From: Streptomyces ferrugineus
GTDB lineage: Bacteria; Actinomycetota; Actinomycetes; Streptomycetales; Streptomycetaceae
DNA length: 64,000 bases
Direction of reading: 5' to 3'
Assembly (NCBI RefSeq): GCF_015160855.1
Contig: NZ_CP063373.1
Coordinates: 4,712,001-4,776,000, forward strand
In this document: positions 8,936-17,040 of the stretch, in pieces
Layout of the letters: each line of letters starts with the position of its first letter
Position numbering within the stretch: position 1 is the stretch's first letter
Made by a program: the position numbers and the translations under genes
Notes under the pieces: model-generated
Told to the model about the DNA's origin: nothing
What the model saw: only the letters and a program-made list of their open reading frames with translations
The model's database searches: none

Positions 8936-9610
8936 ATGCGGCCGCGTTTCGAACGACCTGCAGACCTGGCCGAGTCCGCAGAGCTTGCGGAACGCCTGCG
9001 CCACGTCTACTGGATCGGCGGCGGAAGCGGCGCGGGCAAGTCGACCATCGCCCGCCGGCTCGCCGACCGGCACGGCTGGCGGCTCTATGCGACCGACGAC
9101 GTGATGCAGGATCACGCCCGCAGGAGCACGCCCCAGGAAGCCCCTCTGCTCCACCAGTTCATCGCCATGGACATGGACGAGCGATGGGTGAACCGCTCCC
9201 CGCAGGTCATGCTCGACACCTTCCACTGGTTCCGAGGCGAGGCCTTCGGCCTGATCGTCGAAGACCTGCTGCGCCTCCCGCAGGAACCACACATCGTCGT
9301 CGAGGGATTCCGCCTGCTGCCGCACCTCGTGAAGCCGCTGCTCGCCGCCCCCGAGCACGCCGTCTGGCTCCTTCCCACACCGGAGTTCCGCCAGGCCGCC
9401 ATGCGGAGCCGGGCCGCGCCGGGGGAGGGGTTCGTGTGGAAGACCAGTGACCCGGAAAGGGCCGGCCGCAACATGGCCGAACGCGACCACATGTTCACCA
9501 TGCGCCTTCAGAGGGAGGTCGAGCGCCTCCACCTCCACGCCATCCACGTCGACACCACGATGCGGGAAGACGCTCTCGCCGAGCGGGTGACCACCGCATT
9601 CCGGCTCTGA
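8936..9610 (+). CDS. P-loop kinase-like AAA protein
   Basis: The start is ATG 8936, preceded by GGGAGAAG; the frame is open further upstream, but the homologous sequence begins here. A Walker A motif GGGSGAGKST lies at residues 28-37, followed by DRHGWRLYATDDVM and a hydrophobic IVVEGFRLLPHLV strand near the middle. The overall look is that of a small nucleoside or shikimate kinase-like phosphotransferase of 224 residues. The substrate is unknown. The gene is divergent from the truncated methyltransferase and convergent with the I36-type gene. Confidence 0.8.
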   Translation: MRPRFERPADLAESAELAERLRHVYWIGGGSGAGKSTIARRLADRHGWRLYATDDVMQDHARRSTPQEAPLLHQFIAMDMDERWVNRSPQVMLDTFHWFRGEAFGLIVEDLLRLPQEPHIVVEGFRLLPHLVKPLLAAPEHAVWLLPTPEFRQAAMRSRAAPGEGFVWKTSDPERAGRNMAERDHMFTMRLQREVERLHLHAIHVDTTMREDALAERVTTAFRL

Positions 9611-9623
9611 CTCCGATCCGCCA

Positions 9624-9652
9624 TCGGCCGGCGCGAAACCCGCGCCGGCCGA
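9624..9652. terminator. Bidirectional hairpin between convergent genes
   Basis: A perfect 12-base-pair stem (9624-9635 with 9641-9652, GC-rich after the first pair) closes a five-base AAACC loop. It lies between the stops of the kinase-like gene (+) and the I36-type gene (-), where a shared terminator is expected. There is no T-tract, as is common in high-GC actinomycetes. Confidence 0.7.
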
Positions 9653-9673
9653 CACAGCTGCGCTGTCAGTGCC

Positions 9674-10051
9674 TCAGCACTCGCCGCGCCATACGACCTT
9701 GACGATGCGCGTGCCCGGGGCCGCGTTCGCCTTGTAGGCGCCGGGGCCGGGGTTGTAGTGCAGGCAGGCCGTTTCGCCGCCCCCGCCGGGCGAGGTGTAG
9801 GTCACGTCGACGTGGTCGGCACCCGGGAAGCGCACCCCGTTGTTGAACGCCGAGCGGAAGGCGACGTTTCCACTCCAGTTGCCCTTGGTCTTCACGACGA
9901 GCCGACCGGTCTGGTTCTCACCGCTGTAGGCGCAGAAGTACTCCTTCCCACAGCCGGGCGGATTGGCCTCCGCCGACGCGCCCGGCGCGGTGACCAGCAC
10001 GGTGGCGAAAGCGGCAGCCGCCACTGCCCCGACGGCAGCTTGTTTGCGCAT
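9674..10051 (-). CDS. Secreted peptidase inhibitor family I36-like protein
   Basis: The 125-residue product begins with a Sec signal peptide (MRKQ, a hydrophobic run to about residue 26, cleavage near ASA-EA). The mature part opens with CGKEYFCAYSGENQTG, the pattern of Streptomyces I36-type proteins such as SMI, a metalloprotease inhibitor. It ends with a second Cys pair (TACLHYNPG and WRGEC). It is probably an extracellular inhibitor or small cell-surface protein; inhibitory activity is inferred from the family only. Confidence 0.75.
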   Translation of the reverse strand: MRKQAAVGAVAAAAFATVLVTAPGASAEANPPGCGKEYFCAYSGENQTGRLVVKTKGNWSGNVAFRSAFNNGVRFPGADHVDVTYTSPGGGGETACLHYNPGPGAYKANAAPGTRIVKVVWRGEC

Positions 10052-10223
10052 GTCGTTGTTCCCCCTTGGTCGGAATACCGAAGATCTTGGTCACGTACGC
10101 GTCTCAGCCTGCCTGTCACCGACCGCCCTCCGCCAGAAGATTCGATCCACGTCGAAAGCGAATGCTGACGGGCATGGCCGACGGCGCGCGCAGGCGATCC
10201 GCACGGGAAAGAGGTTGCGCGGC

Positions 10224-10508
10224 ATGCGGATCGATCTGAAGGGCCGCACCGACCTGGTCACCGGTTCCACCCAGGGCATCGGCGCGGCGATCGCCGCCGG
10301 CCTGGCCCGCCCCGGAGCCCGCGTGGGCGTGAACGGCCGCAGCCCGGGGTGGAGGACTTCGTCCGCGAACTCGTGGACCGCGACCTGCCGTGGGACGAGG
10401 CCCAGCGTGCCTTCATGCGCGAGCACCGCCCACAGAGCCTGCTGCAACGGCTGATCGAACCGGAGGAGATCGCACACATGGTGGTCTACCTCAGCTCCGA
10501 CCAGGCCT
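10224..10508 (+). pseudogene. Decayed short-chain dehydrogenase/reductase
   Basis: The ATG at 10224 opens an SDR N-terminus with the NAD(P)-binding GSTQGIGAAIAAGLA block and VGVNGRS. Directly after this the sequence continues, in another frame from about 10350, as VEDFVRELVDRDLPW and then RLIEPEEIAHMVVYLSSDQA, which is the SDR C-terminal region. The central catalytic part (Ser, Tyr-x-x-x-Lys) is missing and the last residues are replaced at the edge of the neighbouring TOPRIM gene. A large internal deletion and a frame change make it nonfunctional. Confidence 0.8.
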
Positions 10509-10512
10509 CATG

Positions 10513-11130
10513 TCAGAGGCTGGCGAGCAGGTCGTTGAGCGGTGTGGGTACCTGGTCGGGGCCGAGGGCCTCGGTGAGGACGCGGGCGTAATGGATCTTG
10601 CGCCCCTTCTTGGTGCCGAGGAAACGACGCAGCTGCTGCCTCGGAGCGCGGTCCTGTTGCGCGGGCTGGCGTAGGAAGGTGTGCAGGGCGCGCTGGTCGT
10701 CCTGGGCGTGGACGAGTTCTTCGACGCGGTCTGTGCCGAGCGCGCGGATGAGTTCGTCTTCGAGATCGGCGGTGCAGACGAAGATGTCCGGCTGCGCGAT
10801 GCCGGTGCTGTGCAGGGCGCGGCTGTAGTAGGGACGTTCTGCCACGTCGCAGAGTCCGGTGAGCCGCAGGCCGAGGCCGGCTGGTCCGAGGAGCCGGGCA
10901 TAGCGTGCGATGCTCATGGCACCGCCCATGGCCACGAGACAGGCGCCCTCGGCCGCCAGGTCCCGACCGCGCCGCTCGGCCAGCGTGCCGACCGCGGCGG
11001 CGTCGCTGGGCCCTTCGAGCAGGACGACGGTCCGCACGGACAACTCGGCGGCGAGTTCGCGCGCGGGGCGGCCGGGGCCGCCGGCCGCCCATGCAGTGAC
11101 TGCTTCCTTGAATGCGCCCATGTCGGCCAT
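10513..11130 (-). CDS. Stand-alone TOPRIM-domain protein
   Basis: I start the gene at ATG 11130 (MADMGAFKEAV); the frame continues upstream, but that part has no protein-like character. The 205-residue product contains VVLLEGPSDAAAVGTL (Glu39 in the first TOPRIM strand), the glycine block VAMGGAMSIARYA and LTGLCDVAE (Asp95), the layout of OLD-type TOPRIM nucleases without the ATPase half. It may be a nuclease or nucleotidyl-transfer protein. Its stop lies 5 bases from the end of the SDR remnant, suggesting that a rearrangement placed it there. Confidence 0.7.
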   Translation of the reverse strand: MADMGAFKEAVTAWAAGGPGRPARELAAELSVRTVVLLEGPSDAAAVGTLAERRGRDLAAEGACLVAMGGAMSIARYARLLGPAGLGLRLTGLCDVAERPYYSRALHSTGIAQPDIFVCTADLEDELIRALGTDRVEELVHAQDDQRALHTFLRQPAQQDRAPRQQLRRFLGTKKGRKIHYARVLTEALGPDQVPTPLNDLLASL

Positions 11131-11362
11131 GGGGACGAGTGTCCGCCCGTGTGCGGCTGCCGTGCCAGGCGTTTTCCGACGTGGGCGGCCGTGCGCTGTC
11201 GGTGGTGCCGTTGGTCGTCGTCGGTTCGACAGGCGGGCGGGCCAGGGCAAGCGGTGACGCGGGCTGTCCGAATCTCCCCGTTGCGTGCAGACGGGGACAG
11301 GCCGGTGGGATCAGAGGCGGACGCCGAGCCGTTCGAGCATGGATCACTCGCTGCCGGTTCGC

Positions 11363-12040
11363 TCAGTCGAAGGGAACGGCGTCTGTCGGGGCGGTGTGCC
11401 AGTTGGTGACGATCGGGTTCTCGACGGTGATGGTGCCGACCGGCAGGGAAACCGGGTTGGGGTCGTCGTCACCGACGCCGACGATGATGCTGTCCAGTTC
11501 CTTGCCGCCGTTTCCGCTGGTGGTCTTGGGGTTCACGCCGGCGTACGCGGTGATGCTCCCGCTGAGCTTTATCTGCTTGCCGACGGACTGCTCGGCGGGA
11601 CCCGCCTGGGTGCCGTCGGATCCGAACGCCACGGTCGGCAGCGCGGCGGGCAGGTAACAGGTGATCCCCGACTTCGCCTTCGCGGTGATCAGGATGTATC
11701 CGCCGGCCTGGGTCTCGGACCTGGTGCTCCAGGAGATGTCGTTCGCGCCGCAGGTCTGCCCGACCGGCTCCCGCCCGCCGGTGCCGGTGTGGGCACCGGA
11801 GCCGGCCCCGTCGCTGGATCCCTGGCCCGACGCGTCAGAGCCCTTGTCGGTGCCCTTGCCGCCGCCTGCGGTCGACGATCCGGACGGGGTGGCCGCATCG
11901 CCGGCCGGAGTGGCGGACGAAGACCCCTGCGCGGCGCCGCTGTCCGTGGACTCGCCCGAGTCCTGGCACGCGGTCATCAGCATGGCGCCGCCCACGAGGG
12001 CTGCGGAGACGAGGATGGTCTTGCGACGGTTGCCGGACAT
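11363..12040 (-). CDS. DUF4232 lipoprotein
   Basis: The protein begins with MSGNRRKTIL, a hydrophobic stretch and the lipobox LMTAC, giving lipid attachment at Cys25. A low-complexity Gly/Ser/Thr linker (about residues 26-90) leads to a DUF4232 beta-sandwich. That domain starts near GQTCGANDISWSTRSE and ends with PIVTNWHTAPTDAVPFD. Such proteins are anchored outside the membrane and their role is unknown. Nothing adjacent suggests an operon. Confidence 0.85.
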   Translation of the reverse strand: MSGNRRKTILVSAALVGGAMLMTACQDSGESTDSGAAQGSSSATPAGDAATPSGSSTAGGGKGTDKGSDASGQGSSDGAGSGAHTGTGGREPVGQTCGANDISWSTRSETQAGGYILITAKAKSGITCYLPAALPTVAFGSDGTQAGPAEQSVGKQIKLSGSITAYAGVNPKTTSGNGGKELDSIIVGVGDDDPNPVSLPVGTITVENPIVTNWHTAPTDAVPFD

Positions 12041-12242
12041 GAAATCCCCCTGGGTGATCGGTGGTTGACGCCGAAGCGGTTCGGCTTCTCAGTGCCTTTC
12101 TCGATCACTATGAGGAGTCTGCGAGCCGAGGGGATCCCGGTGCCTTCGTTCCAGGACAACGCTGTCACGGACTGGTGACATGATCACGAAGCGGATATGG
12201 AGGCGGCACGGGATGTTACGTGCCCGTCGGAACTCTCCAAGC

Positions 12243-12734
12243 TCAGGCCAGGGACTCGAAGTAGGCCTTCTGCGCGGGGTAGTAGTCCTCGAAGTCGGGC
12301 CGTGGCCCGCCCGTGCGTGCGGCGGTGAGCATGTCCAGGTAGTACTCCCAGCCGGGGCCGGTCTCGCCGAGGTGCTCTGTGGAGGCGAGGTGCTGGACCA
12401 GCCGGAGTTCGGTGGTGCCGTCGGTCTCGGCCAGCAGCAGTTCCATCGACCAGGATCCGGCCTCGTCCTCCATCGAGACGGCGAGCCGACGCGGCGGTTC
12501 GCAGGCTTCGATCCGGAGTGGGCACCAGGGCGCCGACTCCTCGAACACCATCTGCACCTCAACGGTGCGGCCGGGAGCCGCCTCGCCGCGCCACGGGCCG
12601 AACCAGCGGGCGGTGCGCTCCGGCTCGGTGACACTCGCCCAGACGTCGTCGGCGGAGGCGCGGTAGACGCGCGTGAGGATCAGGTCGTACCCCGTCGGCG
12701 TGGGGATGAGCTGTCCGGTGGGTTCGATGGTCAT
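12243..12734 (-). CDS. SRPBCC/AHSA1-like protein
   Basis: This 163-residue single-domain START/AHSA1-type protein shows LTRVYRASADDVWASVTEPE, TARWFGPW and EYYLDMLTAARTG. Family members bind hydrophobic ligands in a deep pocket; no catalytic function is assigned. The ATG overlaps the stop of the ArsR gene by 4 bases (12731-12734), so the regulator and this protein are translationally coupled. This is a very common actinobacterial pair in which the ArsR protein represses both. Confidence 0.88.
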   Translation of the reverse strand: MTIEPTGQLIPTPTGYDLILTRVYRASADDVWASVTEPERTARWFGPWRGEAAPGRTVEVQMVFEESAPWCPLRIEACEPPRRLAVSMEDEAGSWSMELLLAETDGTTELRLVQHLASTEHLGETGPGWEYYLDMLTAARTGGPRPDFEDYYPAQKAYFESLA

Positions 12735-13123
12735 GCCGTGTCCTCCTTGGGGTGGCGTGCGGAGCGCTGATCGTTGGCGGAAGCGGCCCGGCCGCGGTCC
12801 CGTCGGGTGCGGTGGACCTCGGTCTCCAGCGCCGCCAGACGCTGCGGCCAGTCGAGGCGCTGGGCGTCGAACTGGGCGAGCCAGGCGGTGAGGTCATCCA
12901 GCCGGGAGCGGACGAGCGAATAGCGCCGATGGCGTCCGACCTGCTGGTCCCGGACCAGGCCGCTCTCCCGCAGTACGCGCAGATGGCGACTGACCGCAGG
13001 CCGGCTGATGGCGAACCGGGCGGCGATGTCGCCTGCCGTGAGCGGGGTGTGGCGCAACATCACCAGGATCTCCCGGCGTACCGGATCGGCGATGGCGCTG
13101 GCCACCTCGCTCAGTTCGTCCAC
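12731..13123 (-). CDS. ArsR family repressor
   Basis: The 130-residue protein has the winged helix-turn-helix of the ArsR family: ADPVRREILVMLRH, then TAGDIAARFAISRPAVSRHL and the wing RHRRYSLV. No cysteine-based metal site (CxC) is seen, which fits the metal-independent ArsR proteins linked to SRPBCC genes. The start is GTG at 13123, only 7 bases downstream of the perfect palindrome at 13131-13150, indicating autorepression by direct blocking of initiation. Confidence 0.9.
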   Translation of the reverse strand: MDELSEVASAIADPVRREILVMLRHTPLTAGDIAARFAISRPAVSRHLRVLRESGLVRDQQVGRHRRYSLVRSRLDDLTAWLAQFDAQRLDWPQRLAALETEVHRTRRDRGRAASANDQRSARHPKEDTA

Positions 13124-13130
13124 AGCAAAA

Positions 13131-13150
13131 GCGTAACCTATAGGTTACGC
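13131..13150. promoter_or_regulatory. Perfect 20-bp palindromic operator of the ArsR-SRPBCC operon
   Basis: The sequence GCGTAACCTATAGGTTACGC is a perfect inverted repeat immediately upstream of the ArsR GTG start. Repressors of this subfamily bind such AT-rich-centred dyads that overlap their own promoter. No second copy was noticed elsewhere in the window. Confidence 0.8.
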
Positions 13151-13567
13151 ATCAAGCCGACAAGAAGCCATCAGCCATGGCGCGCGACTTGATGCTGCAG
13201 TCACACGCGGGGGTGGCCACCCCCACGATCGGTGACCAGCGACGGGCACGGTGACCGGACGGACCGTCTCTGACGGCGACGTTGTGAAGCGGCAACCGAG
13301 TCGGACGTGGAAGGGGAGAGGGATGAAACGGCTGTGGGGGCCCGGCGGTGGTCGTCGACCAGGAGCAGAACGAGGGCGAGGACTACGAGATCTCCAGCCT
13401 CGACTGCGCCTATCCCGCGGAGGGCCAGACGCCGGGACCCGCCGGCTACTCACGCCTGCCGGAGCGGGATGAAGAGTGAAGCGGCGCAGCGGCAGTGACG
13501 CCAGGCAAAGGCTCCTCAGAACCATGACAAACTCTACATACGGGAGAAGTGATGGTTGGAGGAACGG
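13151..13567. other. Low-content region with a possible gene remnant
   Basis: No intact gene is supported here. A perfect 16-base palindrome (GGGGGTGGCCACCCCC) lies at 13209-13224. From about 13348 to 13480 the plus strand encodes a stretch of natural-looking composition (VVVDQEQNEGEDYEISSLD, then CAYPAEGQTPGPAGYSRL) ending at a TGA but with no start codon. It may be the tail of a lost gene. The bases before 13568 hold the ribosome-binding site of the next gene. Confidence 0.4.
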
Positions 13568-14473
13568 GTGGACTTCGACGCTGTCGCCGACGAGCTGTAC
13601 GGCCTGCCACCGGGCGACTTCATCACCACCCGGGACGAGCGCGCCAAGGCCGCCCGCGCAGCGGGGGACCGGGATCTGGCTGAACGGATCCACCGTCTAC
13701 GCCGCCCCTCCGCGTCGGCGTGGGCCAGCAACCTGCTGGTACGCGAGCAGCCGGACGAAACCGAACGTCTGCTCCGGCTCGGCCAGGCGCTGCGGCAGGC
13801 TCATCAGGACCTGGACGGCGAGCAGCTTCGGGAACTGTCGGCACAGCAACGGCAAGTGACCTCCGCTCTGGTTCGGCACGCCGGGCAGTTGGCCGCCCGG
13901 GCAGGGCAGCGCATCAGCGAAAGCGCCCAACGTGAGGTTCAAGAGACCCTGCACGCGGTGCTGGCCGACCCGGAGGCCGCTCGGCAGTGGGCCCGTGGCC
14001 GTCTGACGAAGCCGTTGAGCGCCCCGGTCGGATTCCCCGCCCTGCCCCAGACGCCCCGGGCGCCGAAGACGGCCCCGGCCGCCCGCCGCGATGCCAAGCG
14101 GGCCGGCCAGGTGGTCGATCTGAACACCGCGCGCGCCCGCCGCAAGGAGCAACAGGAGCGCCTCGAGCAGGCCCGCCAGCAGGCCGCGGACGCCGAGCGG
14201 GGGCTGGAGGAACGTGAGAAGGAACTGGCCGTGGCCCGGGAGGCACAGCGCGCGGCGGAGGAACGTCGGCAGCAGGCCGAGCAGCGCCTCGCCGAGCTGT
14301 CTCAGCAGATGAAGGAAGCCGAGAGCGAGCAGCGGCAGGCCCGGGATGCCGCCCGCCGTGCGCGTGACGACACACGGGACACCGACCGGGCTGCCCGCGA
14401 AGCCCGGCGCCGGGCCAAGAGCGCCGCCACACGTGCCAGGCAGCTCGCCGAACAGCTCGTCCGCAAACGCTGA
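13568..14473 (+). CDS. Coiled-coil protein of unknown function
   Basis: The GTG start at 13568 is chosen because GGAGGA lies five bases upstream; an in-frame TTG 12 bases earlier overlaps that site. The 301-residue product has a helical N-terminal half (DELYGLPPGDF, SAWASNLLVREQPDE, LRQAHQDLDGEQLRELS). A linker rich in Pro, Ala and Lys follows, then a long coiled coil very rich in Glu, Arg, Ala and Gln (about residues 185-300). No catalytic motif or membrane segment is present. I recall similar proteins in other streptomycetes, but none with an assigned role. Confidence 0.75.
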   Translation: MDFDAVADELYGLPPGDFITTRDERAKAARAAGDRDLAERIHRLRRPSASAWASNLLVREQPDETERLLRLGQALRQAHQDLDGEQLRELSAQQRQVTSALVRHAGQLAARAGQRISESAQREVQETLHAVLADPEAARQWARGRLTKPLSAPVGFPALPQTPRAPKTAPAARRDAKRAGQVVDLNTARARRKEQQERLEQARQQAADAERGLEEREKELAVAREAQRAAEERRQQAEQRLAELSQQMKEAESEQRQARDAARRARDDTRDTDRAAREARRRAKSAATRARQLAEQLVRKR

Positions 14474-14756
14474 GGACCTGAAAGCGCCGCCGACGCCGGA
14501 ACCGGCACCGGCACGTCTGAAACGACCTGCCACGTACCGGAATTGGCGGCCCCAGGGTCGCCAGGAACGAGGCCGTACACGGGCCCGGCCGGCCCCCGAA
14601 CACGTTTCGGGCGCCGTGCGCGCTCCCGGGGCCGACCATCCCCCGACAGGCCCTCAACGACCCGTTCACAGCCTCCACGAAGTGCCTCTGACCTGCTGTT
14701 CTCCTGGATTCCGCCTACGCTGGGGAGATCTGCCGGACACCATGGGAGGGGTCTTC

Positions 14757-15929
14757 GTGAGTGGGGATGGCATGGAGTACGAGGCTGCCCGAATCGAGGT
14801 GCTGGAGGGGCGGGAAGCCGTTCGCAAGCGGCCCGGGATGTGGGTCGGATCGACCACGGAACATGGCGTGCATCAGCTCGTGCTCGAGGTCGCGGGCCGG
14901 GCGGTGAACGAGGTGCTGGCCACGGGCGCCGGCTGCGTCGATGTCACGCTCACGTCCGACGGCGGGGTGCGCGTCGCTGACGACGGGCCGGGAGGCGCCT
15001 TCGAAGCCGGGGTCGCCGCAGACACTGGTGGCCCAGGCCTCGAGGCCCTGCTGACCAGCCTGCACACGGAGTCCGAGCCCAGTGGCCGACACGTCGTGGC
15101 GCTGGGCCATCTCGGTATCGGGCTCTTCGTCGCCAACGCCCTGTCGAGTCGGCTGACGGTCGAGGTGCGGCGCGACGGGGTCAGCCGGGCCCAGGAGTAC
15201 GCGCGCGGTGTCGCCCTCGCCCCGCCCGCCGCCGTGGGACCGGCGACCGGCAGCGGGACGACCATCGCCTTCTGGCCCGATGCCGAGATCTTCGAGACGA
15301 CGCAGTGCTCGTTCGCCGTGCTGGCAGAGCGCTTCCGCCAGGTGGCCTTCCTCAACCGGGGACTGGAGATCTCACTGACAGACGAACGCCCGGCGGCAGG
15401 GGCGAGGGTGGCGCGGTTCCGGTTCCCGGACGGCGTACGGGACTTTGTGGCGGCCCTCGACGCGGAGACTGGGGCGCTCCTCCATCCGGACGTCATCGGC
15501 TTCGAGCGGGAGGACCCGCGGATGGCGGGGACGATGGAGGTGGCCCTGCTGTGGAGCGCCTCCCGTGTGGAGCGGGTGCACAGCTTCGCCAACAGCCGGG
15601 CCACTCCTCAGGGCGGCACACACGCGGACGGCTTCCGCGACGGGGTCGCGGCCGCGGTCACCGCGTATGCCCGGAAGCGGGGGCTGCTGACGGCGGCGGA
15701 TCCCGGTCCCGTCGCCGACCGGATCGGTGAGGGCCTGACGGCGATCGTGTCGGTGAAGCTGGACCGTCCCGAGTTCTCCGGCGCCACGCGCGGACTGCTG
15801 GGCGACGCCGAGGTGCGCGCCTGCGTCGGGGAGGCCGTACAGGAACATCTCGGCTGCTGGTTCGAGGAGCACCCGGAACGGGCCGCGGAGGTCGTCGACC
15901 GGATCGTTCGCGGCATCCATCAGGACTGA
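14757..15929 (+). CDS. GyrB/ParE-like GHKL ATPase without TOPRIM domain
   Basis: The start is GTG 14757, with GGGAGGGG five bases upstream. The 390 residues align with the ATPase and transducer domains of type II topoisomerase B subunits: VLEGREAVRKRPGMWVGS, DDGPGG, GHLGIGLFVANALS, PQGGTHADGF and VSVKLDRPEFSG. The TOPRIM and tail domains are absent. The catalytic Glu is kept (Glu44), but the following Asp-Asn pair that helps bind magnesium is Gly47-Arg48, and the QTK loop reads ATR, so ATP turnover may be altered or lost. Known streptomycetes carry gyrase-B-like extra copies of unclear role. No gyrA-like gene is adjacent. Confidence 0.85.
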   Translation: MSGDGMEYEAARIEVLEGREAVRKRPGMWVGSTTEHGVHQLVLEVAGRAVNEVLATGAGCVDVTLTSDGGVRVADDGPGGAFEAGVAADTGGPGLEALLTSLHTESEPSGRHVVALGHLGIGLFVANALSSRLTVEVRRDGVSRAQEYARGVALAPPAAVGPATGSGTTIAFWPDAEIFETTQCSFAVLAERFRQVAFLNRGLEISLTDERPAAGARVARFRFPDGVRDFVAALDAETGALLHPDVIGFEREDPRMAGTMEVALLWSASRVERVHSFANSRATPQGGTHADGFRDGVAAAVTAYARKRGLLTAADPGPVADRIGEGLTAIVSVKLDRPEFSGATRGLLGDAEVRACVGEAVQEHLGCWFEEHPERAAEVVDRIVRGIHQD

Positions 15930-16067
15930 ACAGCAACAGCAGCGGACGGCTGGGCCTTCGCACAAACGCCCACAGCGGGCCATGCCATGCGACCTGCTTG
16001 GACGCCCCCGCAAACCGGCTCGCCACTGTGCCGCCGCCGACGAGCGTGAGCAGCACCGTCCGCACTG

Positions 16068-16697
16068 TCAGCGTTCCGCTGCCAGCCGGACGCCCAGACC
16101 GATGAACAGACTCCCGGTCGCGGTGTCGATCCGGCGCCGCACCACCTGCCGTTCACGCAGCCAGCCGCCGATGCGCCCGGCCAGGATGCCGACCGTCCCG
16201 TCGGCGAGGAACTCCAGGACGATCAGGACGCAGCCGAGGACGGCGAATTGCACCCACACCGGACCCGCCGCCGGGTCGATGAACTGAGGCAGGAACGCGA
16301 CCATGAACGTGAACGTCTGCGGGTTGGCCGCCGAGGACACCACGCCGTTGAGGAACGCGCGCCGCCCAGACATCCCGCCGGCGGCCGGATCGTCGGCCTG
16401 TGCGTTCTTGCGCTTGCGGATTATCTGGACACCGAGATAGACGAGATAGGCGGCCCCGGCGAACCTCAGCACCGTGAACACGACCGGGAACGCGGTGAGC
16501 AGGACGGCGAGCCCGGCGGCTGCCGCGACGACGTACAACGCGTCCCCCGTGATCACCCCGAGGGTTGCCAACAGCCCGGCGCGGGCCCCGCCCCGCATGC
16601 CGCATCCGAGTACGAACAGCATGTCCGGCCCTGGTGTGACCAGAGCGACGATCGTGGTCACCGTGAAGACGGTGAGCAGGTGAGGATCCACGGGCAT
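16068..16697 (-). CDS. LysE family amino acid exporter
   Basis: The 209-residue protein has six predicted membrane helices and the LysE/RhtB signature TPGPDMLFVLGCGMRGG in the first loop. It continues with FLNGVVSSAANPQTFTFM and the typical C-terminal GSLFIGLGVRLA. Such proteins export amino acids or homoserine-lactone-like compounds. The gene stands alone and no dedicated LysR activator is nearby. Confidence 0.9.
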   Translation of the reverse strand: MPVDPHLLTVFTVTTIVALVTPGPDMLFVLGCGMRGGARAGLLATLGVITGDALYVVAAAAGLAVLLTAFPVVFTVLRFAGAAYLVYLGVQIIRKRKNAQADDPAAGGMSGRRAFLNGVVSSAANPQTFTFMVAFLPQFIDPAAGPVWVQFAVLGCVLIVLEFLADGTVGILAGRIGGWLRERQVVRRRIDTATGSLFIGLGVRLAAER

Positions 16698-16745
16698 TCG
16701 GCGAGCCTTACGCCTGACGCTCGGCCAGGCAATCGATTATCCGGC

Positions 16746-17035
16746 TCAACTGTGGTGAGGCGCGTACGCATCGGTGAACCTCGAGGAGTTCGTGCAATGA
16801 GCGGACGCCCGCGCGTGCACGAACTCGCCGATCACCCGCTTGGTGATCTCGGGCCGCCCGTCCCCGCCGCGAGCGCGTCGTACACGTACTCGTCGAGGCC
16901 GAAGGTCGTCAGCATCAGGACCTTCGTCGTCCCGGCGGCGATGCGTACCGCCTGCACACCGTCCTCGGCCTCGCCCCACGACCTCGATGTCCTCCTGAGT
17001 GTCGCGCGCCACCGGCCACACGAGCCGGGCGAACT
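16746..17035 (-). pseudogene. Remnant of a NarL-type response regulator
   Basis: Fragments of a receiver domain are readable in two frames. GEAEDGVQAVRIAAGTTKVL and LTTFGLDEYVYDALAAGT come from one frame, while RPEITKRVIGEFV and the upstream DTQEDIEVVG come from another. The phosphorylated aspartate loop and the DNA-binding domain are missing, so internal deletions removed most of the gene. No partner histidine kinase is present. Confidence 0.75.
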
Positions 17036-17040
17036 CCCAG

